A DNA stretch of 64,000 bases. It comes from Prevotella melaninogenica. Its GTDB lineage: Bacteria > Bacteroidota > Bacteroidia > Bacteroidales > Bacteroidaceae. Of this stretch, positions 36,946 to 46,426 are shown piece after piece; position 1 is the stretch's first letter, and each line of letters opens with the position of its first letter. Where the stretch lies: NCBI RefSeq assembly GCF_018127965.1, contig NZ_CP072350.1, positions 62,001-126,000 of the forward strand, written 5' to 3'. The notes under the pieces are model-generated. The model saw nothing but the letters and a program-made list of their open reading frames with translations, was not told where the DNA came from and made no database searches. The position numbers and the translations under genes are program-made.

Positions 36946-38523
36946 ATGAAAAGAACTTTATTCTCAATTTGTGCTTTAGTACTGAGCCTTACAGCTTCCG
37001 CTCAGATAATAAAGGACACACCTAAAGGTAAGCTGATAGAAAACCTATACCGCTCAAGTAAGTCTTGGGTTAAGAAGGGTTGGACAGGTGTTCAGCAAGG
37101 CAGATATGAAGGTATCGTGTCTAAGATTGTTATCGGTGAGGATGGCTGTATTTACATTTACAATCCACTATCAGGACTCGACAGTAAGTCATGGTTGAAG
37201 CTTGAGAGACAACCAGATGGCAAGTATAGAGCAAAGCTACCACAGGATATCCTTACAGACGACCTCGGTGGGGACGACGATGAGGAGGAAAGTAGCGAGC
37301 GTACTATCTCTCTTATTCGTATGGTTTCTTCTGATGGAGGAGAGAATTACGAGCCTGTTGGTACAGCTTTTAACTATGTTGATTTCACAGTGGAGGGAAG
37401 AACACTCAAGATGTCTGGCATGGGTCAGAAGAAGCAAATATGGGGTGCTGCCTTTAATAATAAGTGGGAAAGAAACTATGGTGGCGACTGGGCTCTTACG
37501 ATTGAACCACTTAAAGAGCAGCTTATAACACCACCTGCTACAGCTACAAAGAGTCAGTACACCGTTACTTCTAAGTCTGATCCTTCGCCACGTATTGTTG
37601 AAGCGATGACCGATAATAACGATATCTATGTCAAGGGCTTGTTCAAGGCTGAGAAACTTGCAAACGTTTGGGTAAAACTTACCAAGCAGGGCGACAAGGC
37701 TGTCATGTCTACTAATCAGTATTTGGGTATTACCAAGAAGACAGACTTTAAGAAATACGATAGCGATAAGTCGGAATATCACACCTTTGCAGCTGCTTTC
37801 GAGAATGAAGAAAAGACCGCAGAGAACCTTGAGTTCAGCATTGATGCAACTGGTAAACTGACTGCTTCTAAGATTCTTAGAACTTCTTTAGGTAGAGCAA
37901 GTAATGACAACATTACTGGTGAAGATTATGTAGAGAGCTATGAGAATCTTGTCTTGACTCCTTACGTTCAGAAGGAGGTTGGAGCCCCAGCGACACCAGA
38001 ATACTTCTATTTAACCTCTACTCCAAACTACGACAACACTTCTAATGAGATTAAATTAGCATTCTATGTAAAGAACGCAGATGTTAATGGCAACGTTCTC
38101 GACCCAGAGAAGATGTACTACAATGTCTATGTTAATGGTAGCACAGAACCTTTCAAGTTCAAGAAGACTGAAAGTCAGTACCGTGACATGCATGAGGACG
38201 AAATGACTAATATTCCTTTCAACTATCAGGACAAGAGAAACTATGACTTCAAGGTCAGCGATAACCTTCGTATTCTTCACTTCTATGATAGTTCTATCAC
38301 AAGCCTTAAGGTCGTAATGGTTTATGAGACTGACGGTAAGAAGTATTCAAGCACACCAATGGTTGCCACACTTGCTACCGATGGTATCGAGAGTGCAAAC
38401 TTCAGCAAGACTACAACAGAAAAGTATTACACCGTTGATGGTCGTCAGATTCAGAAGCTACAGAAGGGTCTTAACATCATCAAGTCTTCTGATGGCACTA
38501 CACATAAGGTGGTGGTCAAGTAG
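36946..38523 (+). CDS. Secreted protein of the subtilase operon with a short sorting-like tail
   Basis: A 525-residue exported protein with signal peptide (LVLSLTASAQ). The N-terminal part (about 20-190) has DUF2147-like features (KGWTGVQQGRYEGIVSKIVI, IYIYNPLSGLDS). The C-terminal end YYTVDGRQIQKLQKGLNIIK and a final Lys-rich VVVK is the compact tail seen on many Prevotella secreted proteins. Function unknown. As the last gene of the operon, it may be a co-secreted partner or inhibitor of the protease. Confidence 0.75.
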   Translation: MKRTLFSICALVLSLTASAQIIKDTPKGKLIENLYRSSKSWVKKGWTGVQQGRYEGIVSKIVIGEDGCIYIYNPLSGLDSKSWLKLERQPDGKYRAKLPQDILTDDLGGDDDEEESSERTISLIRMVSSDGGENYEPVGTAFNYVDFTVEGRTLKMSGMGQKKQIWGAAFNNKWERNYGGDWALTIEPLKEQLITPPATATKSQYTVTSKSDPSPRIVEAMTDNNDIYVKGLFKAEKLANVWVKLTKQGDKAVMSTNQYLGITKKTDFKKYDSDKSEYHTFAAAFENEEKTAENLEFSIDATGKLTASKILRTSLGRASNDNITGEDYVESYENLVLTPYVQKEVGAPATPEYFYLTSTPNYDNTSNEIKLAFYVKNADVNGNVLDPEKMYYNVYVNGSTEPFKFKKTESQYRDMHEDEMTNIPFNYQDKRNYDFKVSDNLRILHFYDSSITSLKVVMVYETDGKKYSSTPMVATLATDGIESANFSKTTTEKYYTVDGRQIQKLQKGLNIIKSSDGTTHKVVVK

Positions 38524-38645
38524 ACAAGGTGCGTAGCAAGTAGACAAGTTTACGAGTAAACAAGGTACTTGCATAGTTGACAAGTGAACAGGTTTACAAG
38601 TTAACAAGGTAATTGTATTGTTGGCAAGTAAACGAGTAAATGGTT
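38521..38645. repeat. GTTKACAA-type octamer array, copy 2
   Basis: Units such as GTAGACAA, GTTTACGA, GTAAACAA and GTTGACAA follow the operon's last stop codon. It resembles the array at 19480-19780. Confidence 0.65.
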
Positions 38646-38703
38646 ATATCCGTTATAACTAATAACTCGTTTGCTTGCCAATTTTCGTAATTCTTGATTC
38701 ACA

Positions 38704-38754
38704 ATTATTCGAACAAAGTTCTCATCAGCACGTCATAATTATGATTACCGATGT
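38704..38754 (+). repeat. Palindromic intergenic repeat R2, copy 2
   Basis: Starts ATTATTCGAACAAAGTTCTC and ends ATTATGATTACCGATGT, with two differences from the copy at 45059. It contains GAACAAAGTTC and CATAATTATG palindromes. Confidence 0.8.
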
Positions 38755-38827
38755 AGAGAATGGCAAAATTCAAAGTTACACTTACATCCATTCTGTCATA
38801 TTTTTTCACACGCATCAAAACCAACAC

Positions 38828-38937
38828 ATGCTCTTTTAGCTTCTAAAAGATGCCCAATTAGCTTGCAAAAGATGCCCTTTTAAAGTCTTACTAACGCCCT
38901 TTTGAAAGCAAAGTAAGCATCTTTTAAAATGCAGCCC
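38828..38937 (+). repeat. 22-bp-unit dispersed element, copy F
   Basis: Five 22-bp units start at 38828, 38850, 38872, 38894 and 38916, exactly 110 bases. The tail ATTTGATTTCATGTGAGTTA(CAAG) follows to about 38968. Confidence 0.85.
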
Positions 38938-39552
38938 CGCAAGTATTTGATTTCATGTGAGTTACAAGAATAGCAAAAACAGCTATTTTAAACCAATTTT
39001 CCAAGCCATACGCCTGCGGAAATGTAAATAAATTTCACAACACACTACCTTTAGGCGGAATATTCAGATTATACGACACTTTAGATAAAAGAGAGATGTT
39101 TCAAACTGCTCGTTAACAACAGAACAGTAATCTATCATATCACAAACTAATCGTTCTTTTATCTGTAATTCTCCACCTTTGTTTTTCTTTAAGCCTGTTG
39201 CTTTTAGCTCTAATCCAGCCTCTTGAAAATCTGGAGTAGGGTCGTTGTTAATATCATACTTAAAGTAGTTTTTTTCTATCATCTGTCCAAGACCACCTTT
39301 GCCTTGTCCTTGTAGATTCAGCTCCTTAACCCAAGTTTAACTGGCAAAATTATTTTTCATAAATTTTCGGGCTGTTTTGTGTAGTATCAATTTGATAAAT
39401 GGTTGATAATCAAGTGTAGGGTATTGTTGCGAGGAGTAAAATCTGATTTGTAGGACACAGCCATATCAAAAATATTTTGTTACTTTGCACTCATGCACGC
39501 AAATGTACAGACACGATTCAACCCTGCCATAGGCGACATAGCTCCTTATTAT

Positions 39553-40866
39553 GGTTCATCCGACATTTCGAGTGATACGGCAGTCATGCAGTGCATAAAG
39601 TCGTAGAGTAAAGTATTTCTCGTCCCTAAATCCATACGCATTTCGTTTCATAACCTTTATCTTGTTATTAATACCTTCAACTTTTCCCGTTGATAGATGG
39701 CAATCGTACCAGGCAAGGATCCCTTTCTTATAGGTTTTCACGGTAACAGCCATTTTCTGTAATTGTGTTATCTTACTTTGTTCAGCCTGTCTTATCCAGT
39801 CATCAAGCACTTTTTCTGCCATAGCCTTCATGGATTGCGACCATATCTGATGGAGTTGTTCCTTCAAATAGTATGCTTTTGACAATGGCTCATTCATAGC
39901 TAAGGCATTCTCAAGCCTTGTCTTGTGCTGTTTATCAAAGATGTCTACACCATTGCCGAGTAGCAGATACCTTGTTCCTTTGAGTACTTTACGCTTATTT
40001 ATATCTTTCTCCATACTATAAACTTTACGTCTGATATCATCAAGTTTCTCGTTCATTAACTTCACTACATGGAAATGATCAAATACATGTACTGCATCGG
40101 GACAATTCTCCATAACAGAGGCTATGAAAGCCGCAGACAAGTCTGTTGCCACATGCTTTATCTTTATATTCTTACGTTTGACTTTCCGCCAGAATTTCTT
40201 CAGAGCTTCACTACCCTTGCCATCGCCAACATAGATTATCCTGCCACTGTCCAAATCAACGACGATTGTCTTATAGACATGTCCTTTCCTAACAGCAAAC
40301 TCATCTATACCAATATTCTCTACACCCTCTAAAGATGGAGGACTATAATGACGCTTAAGGTAAGAGGAGTGTATTTCCTTTACAGTATCCCATGATACGC
40401 CCAAATGATTCGATACGTCCTGAAGCGTCATGCCACGAAGTAAATCTACTACATACTTAGCAAAACGGTGAGTATAGCCGCAACTGCCAGTGGCAAAAGG
40501 AATTTTCTCCTGCTGATCGAAGTCACATTCCTTACATTTATAGCGTTGTACCTTCATGCGTATAGTTACTCGCTTGCCACCTATGGGAAGTCCAACAAAG
40601 TCTCGTAAACGATACCCATTCTTTACTATGGAGCGGGCATCACAAGAAGGGCAACATCTTATTCGTTCTTTTGCTTGCACATGCAAAATAATTCTATTAC
40701 CTTTGTACTCTTCACAAGTGCATTCGTGGGTATAAAGACCCCAAGCATGATATAGGAAACTGCTGTTCATATTTGTACATTTGTTGGTGCATATTCAAAT
40801 ATACAATATTTACAGCGGTTTCTTTTCGTATTTTATGTATTTATCACTCCAAATTCCGGAAGAACC
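39553..40866 (-). mobile_element. ISL3-family insertion sequence, copy 1
   Basis: A 1314-bp element with inverted ends (left GGTTCATCCGACATTTCGAG, right complementary to GGTTCTTCCGGAATTTGGAG) and a perfect 8-bp duplication CTTATTAT at 39545-39552 and 40867-40874, as expected for ISL3. It lies within codon 20/21 of the IS1634-type transposase. Its terminal repeats are shared with the MITEs at 128 and 29034. Confidence 0.93.
39556..40770 (-). CDS. ISL3-family transposase
   Basis: A 404-residue DDE transposase. An N-terminal zinc-ribbon (CCPSCDA, CKECD) and helix-turn-helix precede the catalytic core, with Asp in NIGIDEFAVRKGHVY, Asp in VATDLSAAF and Glu in KVEGINNKIKVMKRNAYGF. It is full-length and looks functional. 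The protein is identical to the copy at 62744, which suggests recent movement. Confidence 0.95.
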   Translation of the reverse strand: MNSSFLYHAWGLYTHECTCEEYKGNRIILHVQAKERIRCCPSCDARSIVKNGYRLRDFVGLPIGGKRVTIRMKVQRYKCKECDFDQQEKIPFATGSCGYTHRFAKYVVDLLRGMTLQDVSNHLGVSWDTVKEIHSSYLKRHYSPPSLEGVENIGIDEFAVRKGHVYKTIVVDLDSGRIIYVGDGKGSEALKKFWRKVKRKNIKIKHVATDLSAAFIASVMENCPDAVHVFDHFHVVKLMNEKLDDIRRKVYSMEKDINKRKVLKGTRYLLLGNGVDIFDKQHKTRLENALAMNEPLSKAYYLKEQLHQIWSQSMKAMAEKVLDDWIRQAEQSKITQLQKMAVTVKTYKKGILAWYDCHLSTGKVEGINNKIKVMKRNAYGFRDEKYFTLRLYALHDCRITRNVG

Positions 40867-43136
40867 CTTATTATCGCATCAAGGAGTCATATCGTGACGT
40901 GCAGGGTCATGTACATTCGCTAATTCTGTTGAACATCGGGTTCGAACCTTCACTTACTGCTGTACAGGTTCGAAAAATTGCATACGCCCTTACCGAACGC
41001 TTCAAAAATAGAAGTACACCCTCGCTTTTCAAAGAACGCCTTGACGGTCTTACTCCTATTGAACAGGCAAAGGCTGACGAATGGTGGAGCCGTATGGAGA
41101 AAGAAGGTGGAATCGATCGGTTTAATAAGGAAGAGCAGAAGTCGCTGAGAAAATATGAGAACTATATTGACCTTGAGACGGCAAACTATACTGACGCAAG
41201 GAATGTTGGCGCAGAGTGGCTCTGCAAGCAGACAATAGACAAGCTGCAGTTAGAGGGTTTTCTGCGCAAAAATGGGTGGACGGAGAATGCGATACACACG
41301 GCTTTGTCAGCATTGATTGTTCGTACGGTATATGCTGTCTCTGAACGTTCATCTTATTATTATTTGCGCGATAACTCGGCTGCCGCTGAACTTTATAATG
41401 GAGTTCCTGGCTGGACACCAGGGATCAATTCTCTGTATAAAATCACTGACAAGTTATATGAACTAAAGGAACAGTTAGAGCGTCATCTGTGCAGCGTTAC
41501 TGACAATCTCTTTAATATAGACAACAAGTTGATGCTCTTCGACTTAACCAACTTCTATTTCGAGGGTAGTAAGCGTAATAGCGATAAAGCCAAGTTCGGT
41601 CGTTCAAAAGAAAAACGCTCTGATTGTAAGCTACTTGTACTTGCATTATGTATCAATAAAGAAGGTTTTATACGTTATTCTTCTATCTTGGAGGGTAATA
41701 CAGCAGATCCCAAGTCTCTACCCAATATGATTGATACGCTGGCAAAGAGGAATCCATCACGAACCAAGGATACGCTTGTTGTCATGGATGCAGGTGTTGC
41801 CACGGAAGAGAACTTGGAGTTAATAAAGAGAAAGGGTTACAATTATCTCTGCGTATCCCGTACGAAAATGAAAAACTATACGCTCAGTGATGATAATAAG
41901 AGCGTTACGGTAATGGATGCCCGTCGGCAGAAGATAACGCTGAAAGAGGTTAAGACAGAGGATGATAAGGATTATTATCTCGAAATAACATCTCCTTCGA
42001 AAGCTATGACAGAGTCGTCCATGAATAGGGTTTGGAGAGAGCGTTTTGAGATGGAACTGCAGAGGATAAACGAAGGAATCTCCAAGAAAGGTGGAACAAA
42101 AACCTATGAAAAGGTTGTTGAACGTACAGGACGTGCCATACAGAAGTACCCTTCTATAGCGAAGTTCTACCGGATTAGCTACATAAAAAACGAGAAGAAA
42201 CCCAAGCAGATGCTGCGTGTAGACTGGGAGATAAAAGACCTCTCGGCAATGGAATCTGGTCACGGAGTCTATTTCCTCCGCAGCAATGTCAGGACACTTT
42301 CTGAGCGTGTGACATGGGAATACTACAATCTTATTCGTGAGATAGAATGTACGAACAGACAACTAAAGAATGATCTCAACCTCCGTCCTATCTATCATCA
42401 GAAAGATGAGCGAAGCGATGCACACCTTTTCTTCGGTTTATTAGCCTACTGGGTGGTAAACACCATCCGTTGTCAATTAAAACGAGAAGGAGAATCCTGT
42501 TACTGGACCGAGATAGTACGACGTATGAGCACCCAAAAGCTCGTCACCACAAAAGGGAAGAATCCCTTAGGTGAAACCATCGAAATGCGCCAATGTAGTA
42601 GTCCTTCGAAGCAAGCAAAACAGATATCCGATAAGTTGAACTTAAAACACTCACCATTCAAAAAGAATAAAATTTGTAGGACACAGAGCCCATAAGAAAA
42701 ACGAGGAAAGTACGGTGACAGTAACAATTAGGCGAAGGTGGGTGTTAAACTTGGGTTAAATAATGATTTATCAACAACTTCATTCAATGAATGCCCTATC
42801 AATCTTTTACTATATTCAAAGATTGAGGCAATACTTGTCTTATCGTACCCAAGGTTTTCCATTAATGACTTGATCTTTTGTTCACAAATATACAAACTTT
42901 TATAAACGTATTGTATTATTGGTTTAATTTGTTTATTTTTGATCACAAATTTTAGTTCATTAACCAAGGTTTAATCTTAAAATCTATATTAGCCATATAC
43001 TATTCGGCATAGATATAGACACCTATACTAGGATAGAAACTTGTAATTCTAACGTAAGGGAGTTTCTTGGAATAGTCTTTTATAAACAAGTTACAAACAA
43101 CTTATCTTTGTTCGTGGATTATTAGTTGATTATGAC

Positions 43137-43144
43137 TATATTTG
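43137..43144 (+). promoter_or_regulatory. -7 element of the gene at 43208
   Basis: TATATTTG (TAnnTTTG) 63 bases ahead of the ATG at 43208. This argues against an upstream TTG start at 43142, which lies inside the motif. Confidence 0.5.
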
Positions 43145-43207
43145 CATCGGAGAAGAAATATTCATCAATATACCTCCATAAAATGTAATCTTATAATAAA
43201 AGCAGAT

Positions 43208-43768
43208 ATGAAACATATAACTTTAATCTTTTCTCTGATTTTGATAAGCTTGGCATCTGGTTGGTGTGAAAGTCAAAAGGAAATAGACTTTCTGAATAAG
43301 CAAAACAGAACTTCTACCCTATTATTATCGGACGGTGAGAAGACGTTGTTGCCTTACTTCTCTGGTGAGAATGCAACAGACTTATATACAGTTTATTTCC
43401 TTGGGCGTACAGAGAGAGAATGTCAATATTGGGATGTATATAATAAAAAAGGATTTTGGAAAGGCAAAGATAGGGAGCGGATACATCTGTACACCAAAGA
43501 GATAGAACAATATCTCAATGCGAAAAGAGAACAATATTATATCTTTTCTATTTGTATTAAAAAGAGTATGATAAAGGAGAACGCTGAAGATGAGTTCCAA
43601 CCAAATAGTAACGCAATCTATAAGACCTATCTATTAACTGATGGGGAATGGATTATAGCAGATAGTTTCAACGTAAAAAACACTCCCAAAGAGACAGCAG
43701 ACTATTTAATAAATATCATAAAGAAAAGAAGAAACATAAACGTTAAGACTCCCAAAAGAATCTACTAA
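43208..43768 (+). CDS. Small secreted protein of unknown function
   Basis: A 186-residue exported protein. The signal peptide (ITLIFSLILISLASGWC) is followed by a soluble, charged domain (LLLSDGEKTLLPYFSGENAT, YLTDGEWIIADSFN). The AT-rich composition and separate promoter suggest an accessory gene. I do not recognise the family. It lies between the broken restriction gene and the GH43 gene. Confidence 0.65.
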   Translation: MKHITLIFSLILISLASGWCESQKEIDFLNKQNRTSTLLLSDGEKTLLPYFSGENATDLYTVYFLGRTERECQYWDVYNKKGFWKGKDRERIHLYTKEIEQYLNAKREQYYIFSICIKKSMIKENAEDEFQPNSNAIYKTYLLTDGEWIIADSFNVKNTPKETADYLINIIKKRRNINVKTPKRIY

Positions 43769-43835
43769 TAGTTGGTATTAACCTTTATAATATAAAAGAA
43801 CTTGCATACTACATATATTTATACGCTTTTACTCC

Positions 43836-43866
43836 TTGCATTCCTTCCATGAATTGGCTACCTTTG
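43836..43866 (+). promoter_or_regulatory. Promoter of the GH43 gene
   Basis: TTG (43836-43838), 20 bases, TACCTTTG (43859-43866). The ATG is at 43905. Confidence 0.6.
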
Positions 43867-43904
43867 CAACAGAAAGAATCATTCATCAATTTGCTTCAAA
43901 AAGA

Positions 43905-45020
43905 ATGAAAAAGATATTGTTATTACTGATGCTAATGATGTCGTTGCTTACTATTCATGCGCAAGCACCGACGATAGGAGGCGAATGGAAGGACAGCGCG
44001 GGCAAACATATTAATGCACACGGCGGAAACATCATTCGCTATAAGGGTACATATTATTGGTATGGTGAGAGCCGTTCAGCGGATGGGAAACCGTACAGCT
44101 CGCTGGGAGTCAGCTGTTATACATCAAAGGATCTAACGAACTGGACGAACAGGGGGCTGGTGCTGCCTGTGAGCAATGAAGCAGGTAGCGACATCGAAGG
44201 GGGTTGTATCATTGAACGACCAAAGGTGTTATATAATAAGCAGACACGGAAGTTTGTGATGTGGTTCCACTTGGAGTTGAAAGGACGTGGCTATGGGGCA
44301 GCTCGTGCAGCAGTAGCAGTGAGCGACACACCACTTGGTCCATTCCGTTTTGTGCAGTCGGGACGTGTCAATGCAGGAATCTACCCAATAGGCTTCTCAA
44401 AGACTGACACAACAGACTTACGACAGCGCCTTCATGAGCCAGAATATAAAACATGGTGGACGTCTGCTTGGTACAAACAGATAGAACGTGGAATGTTCTT
44501 TATACGTGACTTGGCAAGCGGTCAGATGTCACGTGACATGACGATTTTTGTTGATGATGATGGTAAGGCATATCATATCTATTCATCGGAGGATAACCTC
44601 ACCCTACATATTGCACAGCTCACTGACGACTATATGCAACATAATGGTACGTTTATACGTATTGCAGCAGGAGGTCAGAATGAGGCTCCGACAATCTTCA
44701 AGAAAGACGATATATACTGGATGATAACAAGCGGTTGCACTGGTTGGGCACCAAATGCTGCCCGAATGTTCCGCGCAAAGAATATCTTTGGACCATGGGA
44801 ACAGTTGCCTAACCCCTGCCGTGGCGATGGTGCTGACAAGACTTTTGGTGCACAGGGTACATATATCTATAAAATAGAAACGACAGCAGCGAGAAAGTTT
44901 TCTGATAATGCAGAGTATGTTTTTATGGCGGATATATGGAACCCAAAGCAGCTGAGTGATAGTAGACATCTTTGGTTACCCATTCGCTTTGAAGAGGGAA
45001 AGCCAGTGATACAGAAGTAA
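43905..45020 (+). CDS. GH43-family glycoside hydrolase
   Basis: A 371-residue exported five-bladed propeller enzyme. The signal peptide ends TIHAQAP. The start of blade 1 (INAHGGNIIRYKGTYYWYGE) is typical of the GH43 subfamilies that act on beta-1,3-galactan or related galactosides, and the probable general acid Glu is in GGQNEAPTIFKKDD. The DMTIFVDDDGKAYHIYSSED blade is also well kept. It faces the PUL at 45241-52305 convergently and shares a terminator region, so it may trim glycans released by that locus, but it is a separate transcription unit. Confidence 0.87.
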   Translation: MKKILLLLMLMMSLLTIHAQAPTIGGEWKDSAGKHINAHGGNIIRYKGTYYWYGESRSADGKPYSSLGVSCYTSKDLTNWTNRGLVLPVSNEAGSDIEGGCIIERPKVLYNKQTRKFVMWFHLELKGRGYGAARAAVAVSDTPLGPFRFVQSGRVNAGIYPIGFSKTDTTDLRQRLHEPEYKTWWTSAWYKQIERGMFFIRDLASGQMSRDMTIFVDDDGKAYHIYSSEDNLTLHIAQLTDDYMQHNGTFIRIAAGGQNEAPTIFKKDDIYWMITSGCTGWAPNAARMFRAKNIFGPWEQLPNPCRGDGADKTFGAQGTYIYKIETTAARKFSDNAEYVFMADIWNPKQLSDSRHLWLPIRFEEGKPVIQK

Positions 45021-45058
45021 TTCAGAATTCAAAATTATGATTACTTTGATAATTCAGA

Positions 45059-45109
45059 ATTATTCGAACAAAGTTCTTATCAGTACGTCATAATTATGAT
45101 TACCGATGT
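45059..45109 (+). repeat. Palindromic intergenic repeat R2, copy 3
   Basis: Starts ATTATTCGAACAAAGTTCTT and ends ATTATGATTACCGATGT, 38 bases after the GH43 stop. A partial duplicate of its AATTATGATTAC part lies just upstream at about 45033-45044. Confidence 0.8.
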
Positions 45110-45181
45110 TGGAAAGGTCAAAAATCAAATTTCAAACTTCAAAGATCAAAGGTCATAGGTCAAACCTCAAAATTCAAAGAA

Positions 45182-45215
45182 TAAAAGAGTCAGACAACGA
45201 TGTCCGACTCTTTTA
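45182..45215. terminator. Bidirectional terminator between GH43 and the PUL
   Basis: AAAAGAGTC-A-GAC pairs with GTC-C-GACTCTTTT, giving A/T-flanked stems that can terminate on both strands, 25 bases from the last PUL gene. Confidence 0.8.
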
Positions 45216-45240
45216 TATACTATTTCTTTAAGGCATAACC

Positions 45241-46386
45241 TTATTGAAGATCCTTCATAGTGACAGGCTGAGCAAGAGTAGTAAAGTCAAGACCACCAGT
45301 GGTACACTCGATACCCTTAGCAGCATCCTTAATCTTATTGCCAGTCACGGTCTCTGAACCATCCATCTTGAAATAGAGTTCCAGACCATCAGACTTAGGA
45401 TTAACACCTAACATATTCTGCTTAATCTGATTCTCGGTACGAGCAACACTCCATACACGAACCTCACTCATATAACCATAGAATGGACGCTCACCCCAAG
45501 GGAAGCCCGGAATCTTACCAATGTTGAAGCCAACATCAGCGTTAGGATCGAAACCAGAGATGTTCCATGCTGACTCAGCCCACTTAGTACCATTGAGATA
45601 CATAACGGTCTTACCCGTTGCTTGATCGAAGGTTACTGCCACATGATACCACTTGTTAATCTGAAGTTTCTCAGGTGCTTCGTAGTGCTGTCTACCTGCT
45701 ATCTGAAGAATACCAGCAGAGATTCCACCACCAACATCACCTACACGGAAAATCATCAGACCCTCAGAACCCATGATGGTACAGTTGCTGCCCCACCAGA
45801 TAGAATGAACTAAAGCCTCGTAAGTAAATGACTTAAAGTAGGTTCCAGCAGGGAACTTCACAGAGATATACTTGTTATAGAAATCACCTGCCTTCGTAAT
45901 CTTGACAGGTTTAGCCAAAACAATATACTCAACGTCCTCACCATCAATGATAGGTGTAGAAGCAGAATGAAGCTTGATAGGCAACATATAGTTCTTACCT
46001 GCCTCTAACTGATCAAGATTATTAAGCGTCAACGACACCTTGTCAGCATAGATGCTTCCTGCGGCTATCGTTGAAGAAGTCTTACTAAACGTAACATTCT
46101 TATGCTTGAAAGCAACATAGTCTGTTCCATACTTGCTATTATAAAGAGCAACCAGTGACGAGTCGGCAAGTGAATAAGAAACATCCACCGCCTCACCTTG
46201 CTTATTAGAAAGGCGAGAAGTAATGTCAACATCTAAGGTTGAACCAGTGTCTGGCATTTCGACTTTCTGCAGATTGCCATCAAAATATACCTTCTGCTTC
46301 AACAAATCGCTCTCACTGTCTTGGCAACTCACCACACAGCATGCGGCAAATGCCACAGCAATATGCTTGAAAATATGCTTATTCAT
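45241..46386 (-). CDS. DUF1735/LamG surface lipoprotein of the PUL
   Basis: A 381-residue lipoprotein (lipobox VVSC, Cys21). An N-terminal DUF1735-like domain (about 30-160; VDVSYSLADSSLVALYNSKY, LPIKLHSASTPIIDGED) is followed by a concanavalin-like LamG/laminin-G_3 domain (about 170-360; INKWYHVAVTFDQATGKTVM, YGYMSEVRVWSVARTENQIK). Such proteins bind glycans at the surface next to SusCD. It is last in the susC-susD-GH18 operon, 40 bases after the GH18 gene, and probably serves as the glycan-binding partner. Confidence 0.85.
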   Translation of the reverse strand: MNKHIFKHIAVAFAACCVVSCQDSESDLLKQKVYFDGNLQKVEMPDTGSTLDVDITSRLSNKQGEAVDVSYSLADSSLVALYNSKYGTDYVAFKHKNVTFSKTSSTIAAGSIYADKVSLTLNNLDQLEAGKNYMLPIKLHSASTPIIDGEDVEYIVLAKPVKITKAGDFYNKYISVKFPAGTYFKSFTYEALVHSIWWGSNCTIMGSEGLMIFRVGDVGGGISAGILQIAGRQHYEAPEKLQINKWYHVAVTFDQATGKTVMYLNGTKWAESAWNISGFDPNADVGFNIGKIPGFPWGERPFYGYMSEVRVWSVARTENQIKQNMLGVNPKSDGLELYFKMDGSETVTGNKIKDAAKGIECTTGGLDFTTLAQPVTMKDLQ

Positions 46387-46426
46387 ATTTGTATTCTATT
46401 AAAATTATTATGTGAGATTTACAATG

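Larger units (their letters stand above)
39493..42695 (+). pseudogene. IS1634-type DDE transposase split by ISL3
   Basis: The first 20 codons (MHANVQTRFNPAIGDIAPYY) are at 39493-39552 and the remainder (RIKESYRDVQGHVHSLILLN...) starts at 40875, in frame once the ISL3 element and one CTTATTAT are removed. The catalytic positions are visible as LFDLTNFYFEG, VVMDAGVATEENL and REIECTNRQLKNDL. The downstream part remains open from an alternative start within the ISL3 right end, but lacks the true N-terminus. Probably inactive. Confidence 0.82.
39330..42755 (+). mobile_element. IS4-superfamily (IS1634-type) element, interrupted by ISL3
   Basis: Ends are the inverted repeats CCCAAGTTTAAC (39330) and GTTAAACTTGGG (to 42755), flanked by TTAA at 39326-39329 and 42756-42759. 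Without the nested ISL3 insertion it would be about 2.1 kb. ATTTGTAGGACACAG occurs near both ends (39456 and 42670). It inserted into the Sau3AI-like gene. The family call rests on the transposase; IS1634 and IS1380 are not fully separable by eye. Confidence 0.85.
39064..42967 (-). pseudogene. Sau3AI/MutH-like restriction endonuclease, disrupted and truncated
   Basis: Two coding pieces, 42967-42760 and 39325-39064, are separated by an IS. Deleting the IS and one TTAA copy rejoins them in frame (NEVVDKSLF + KELNLQGQGKGGLGQMIEK). The joined product has the Sau3AI N-domain pattern: KGGLGQ, catalytic-type DFQEAGLELKAT, KERLVCDMIDY and NEQFETSLF. These would cut at GATC. The frame stops soon after (LKCRII), so over half of the usual roughly 490-residue protein is also missing. 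The start appears to be a TTG at 42967. No methyltransferase gene is nearby. Confidence 0.8.

Noticed and set aside
40773..40874. Native N-terminus of the IS1634-type transposase
   Set aside because: This stretch is the right end of the ISL3 element; the true first 20 codons are at 39493-39552.
39276..42755. Composite transposon carrying cargo
   Set aside because: The two elements are nested, not flanking, and contain only their own transposases.
43836..43904. Longer N-terminus for the GH43 enzyme
   Set aside because: It overlaps the -33/-7 promoter; a normal signal peptide begins at the ATG at 43905.
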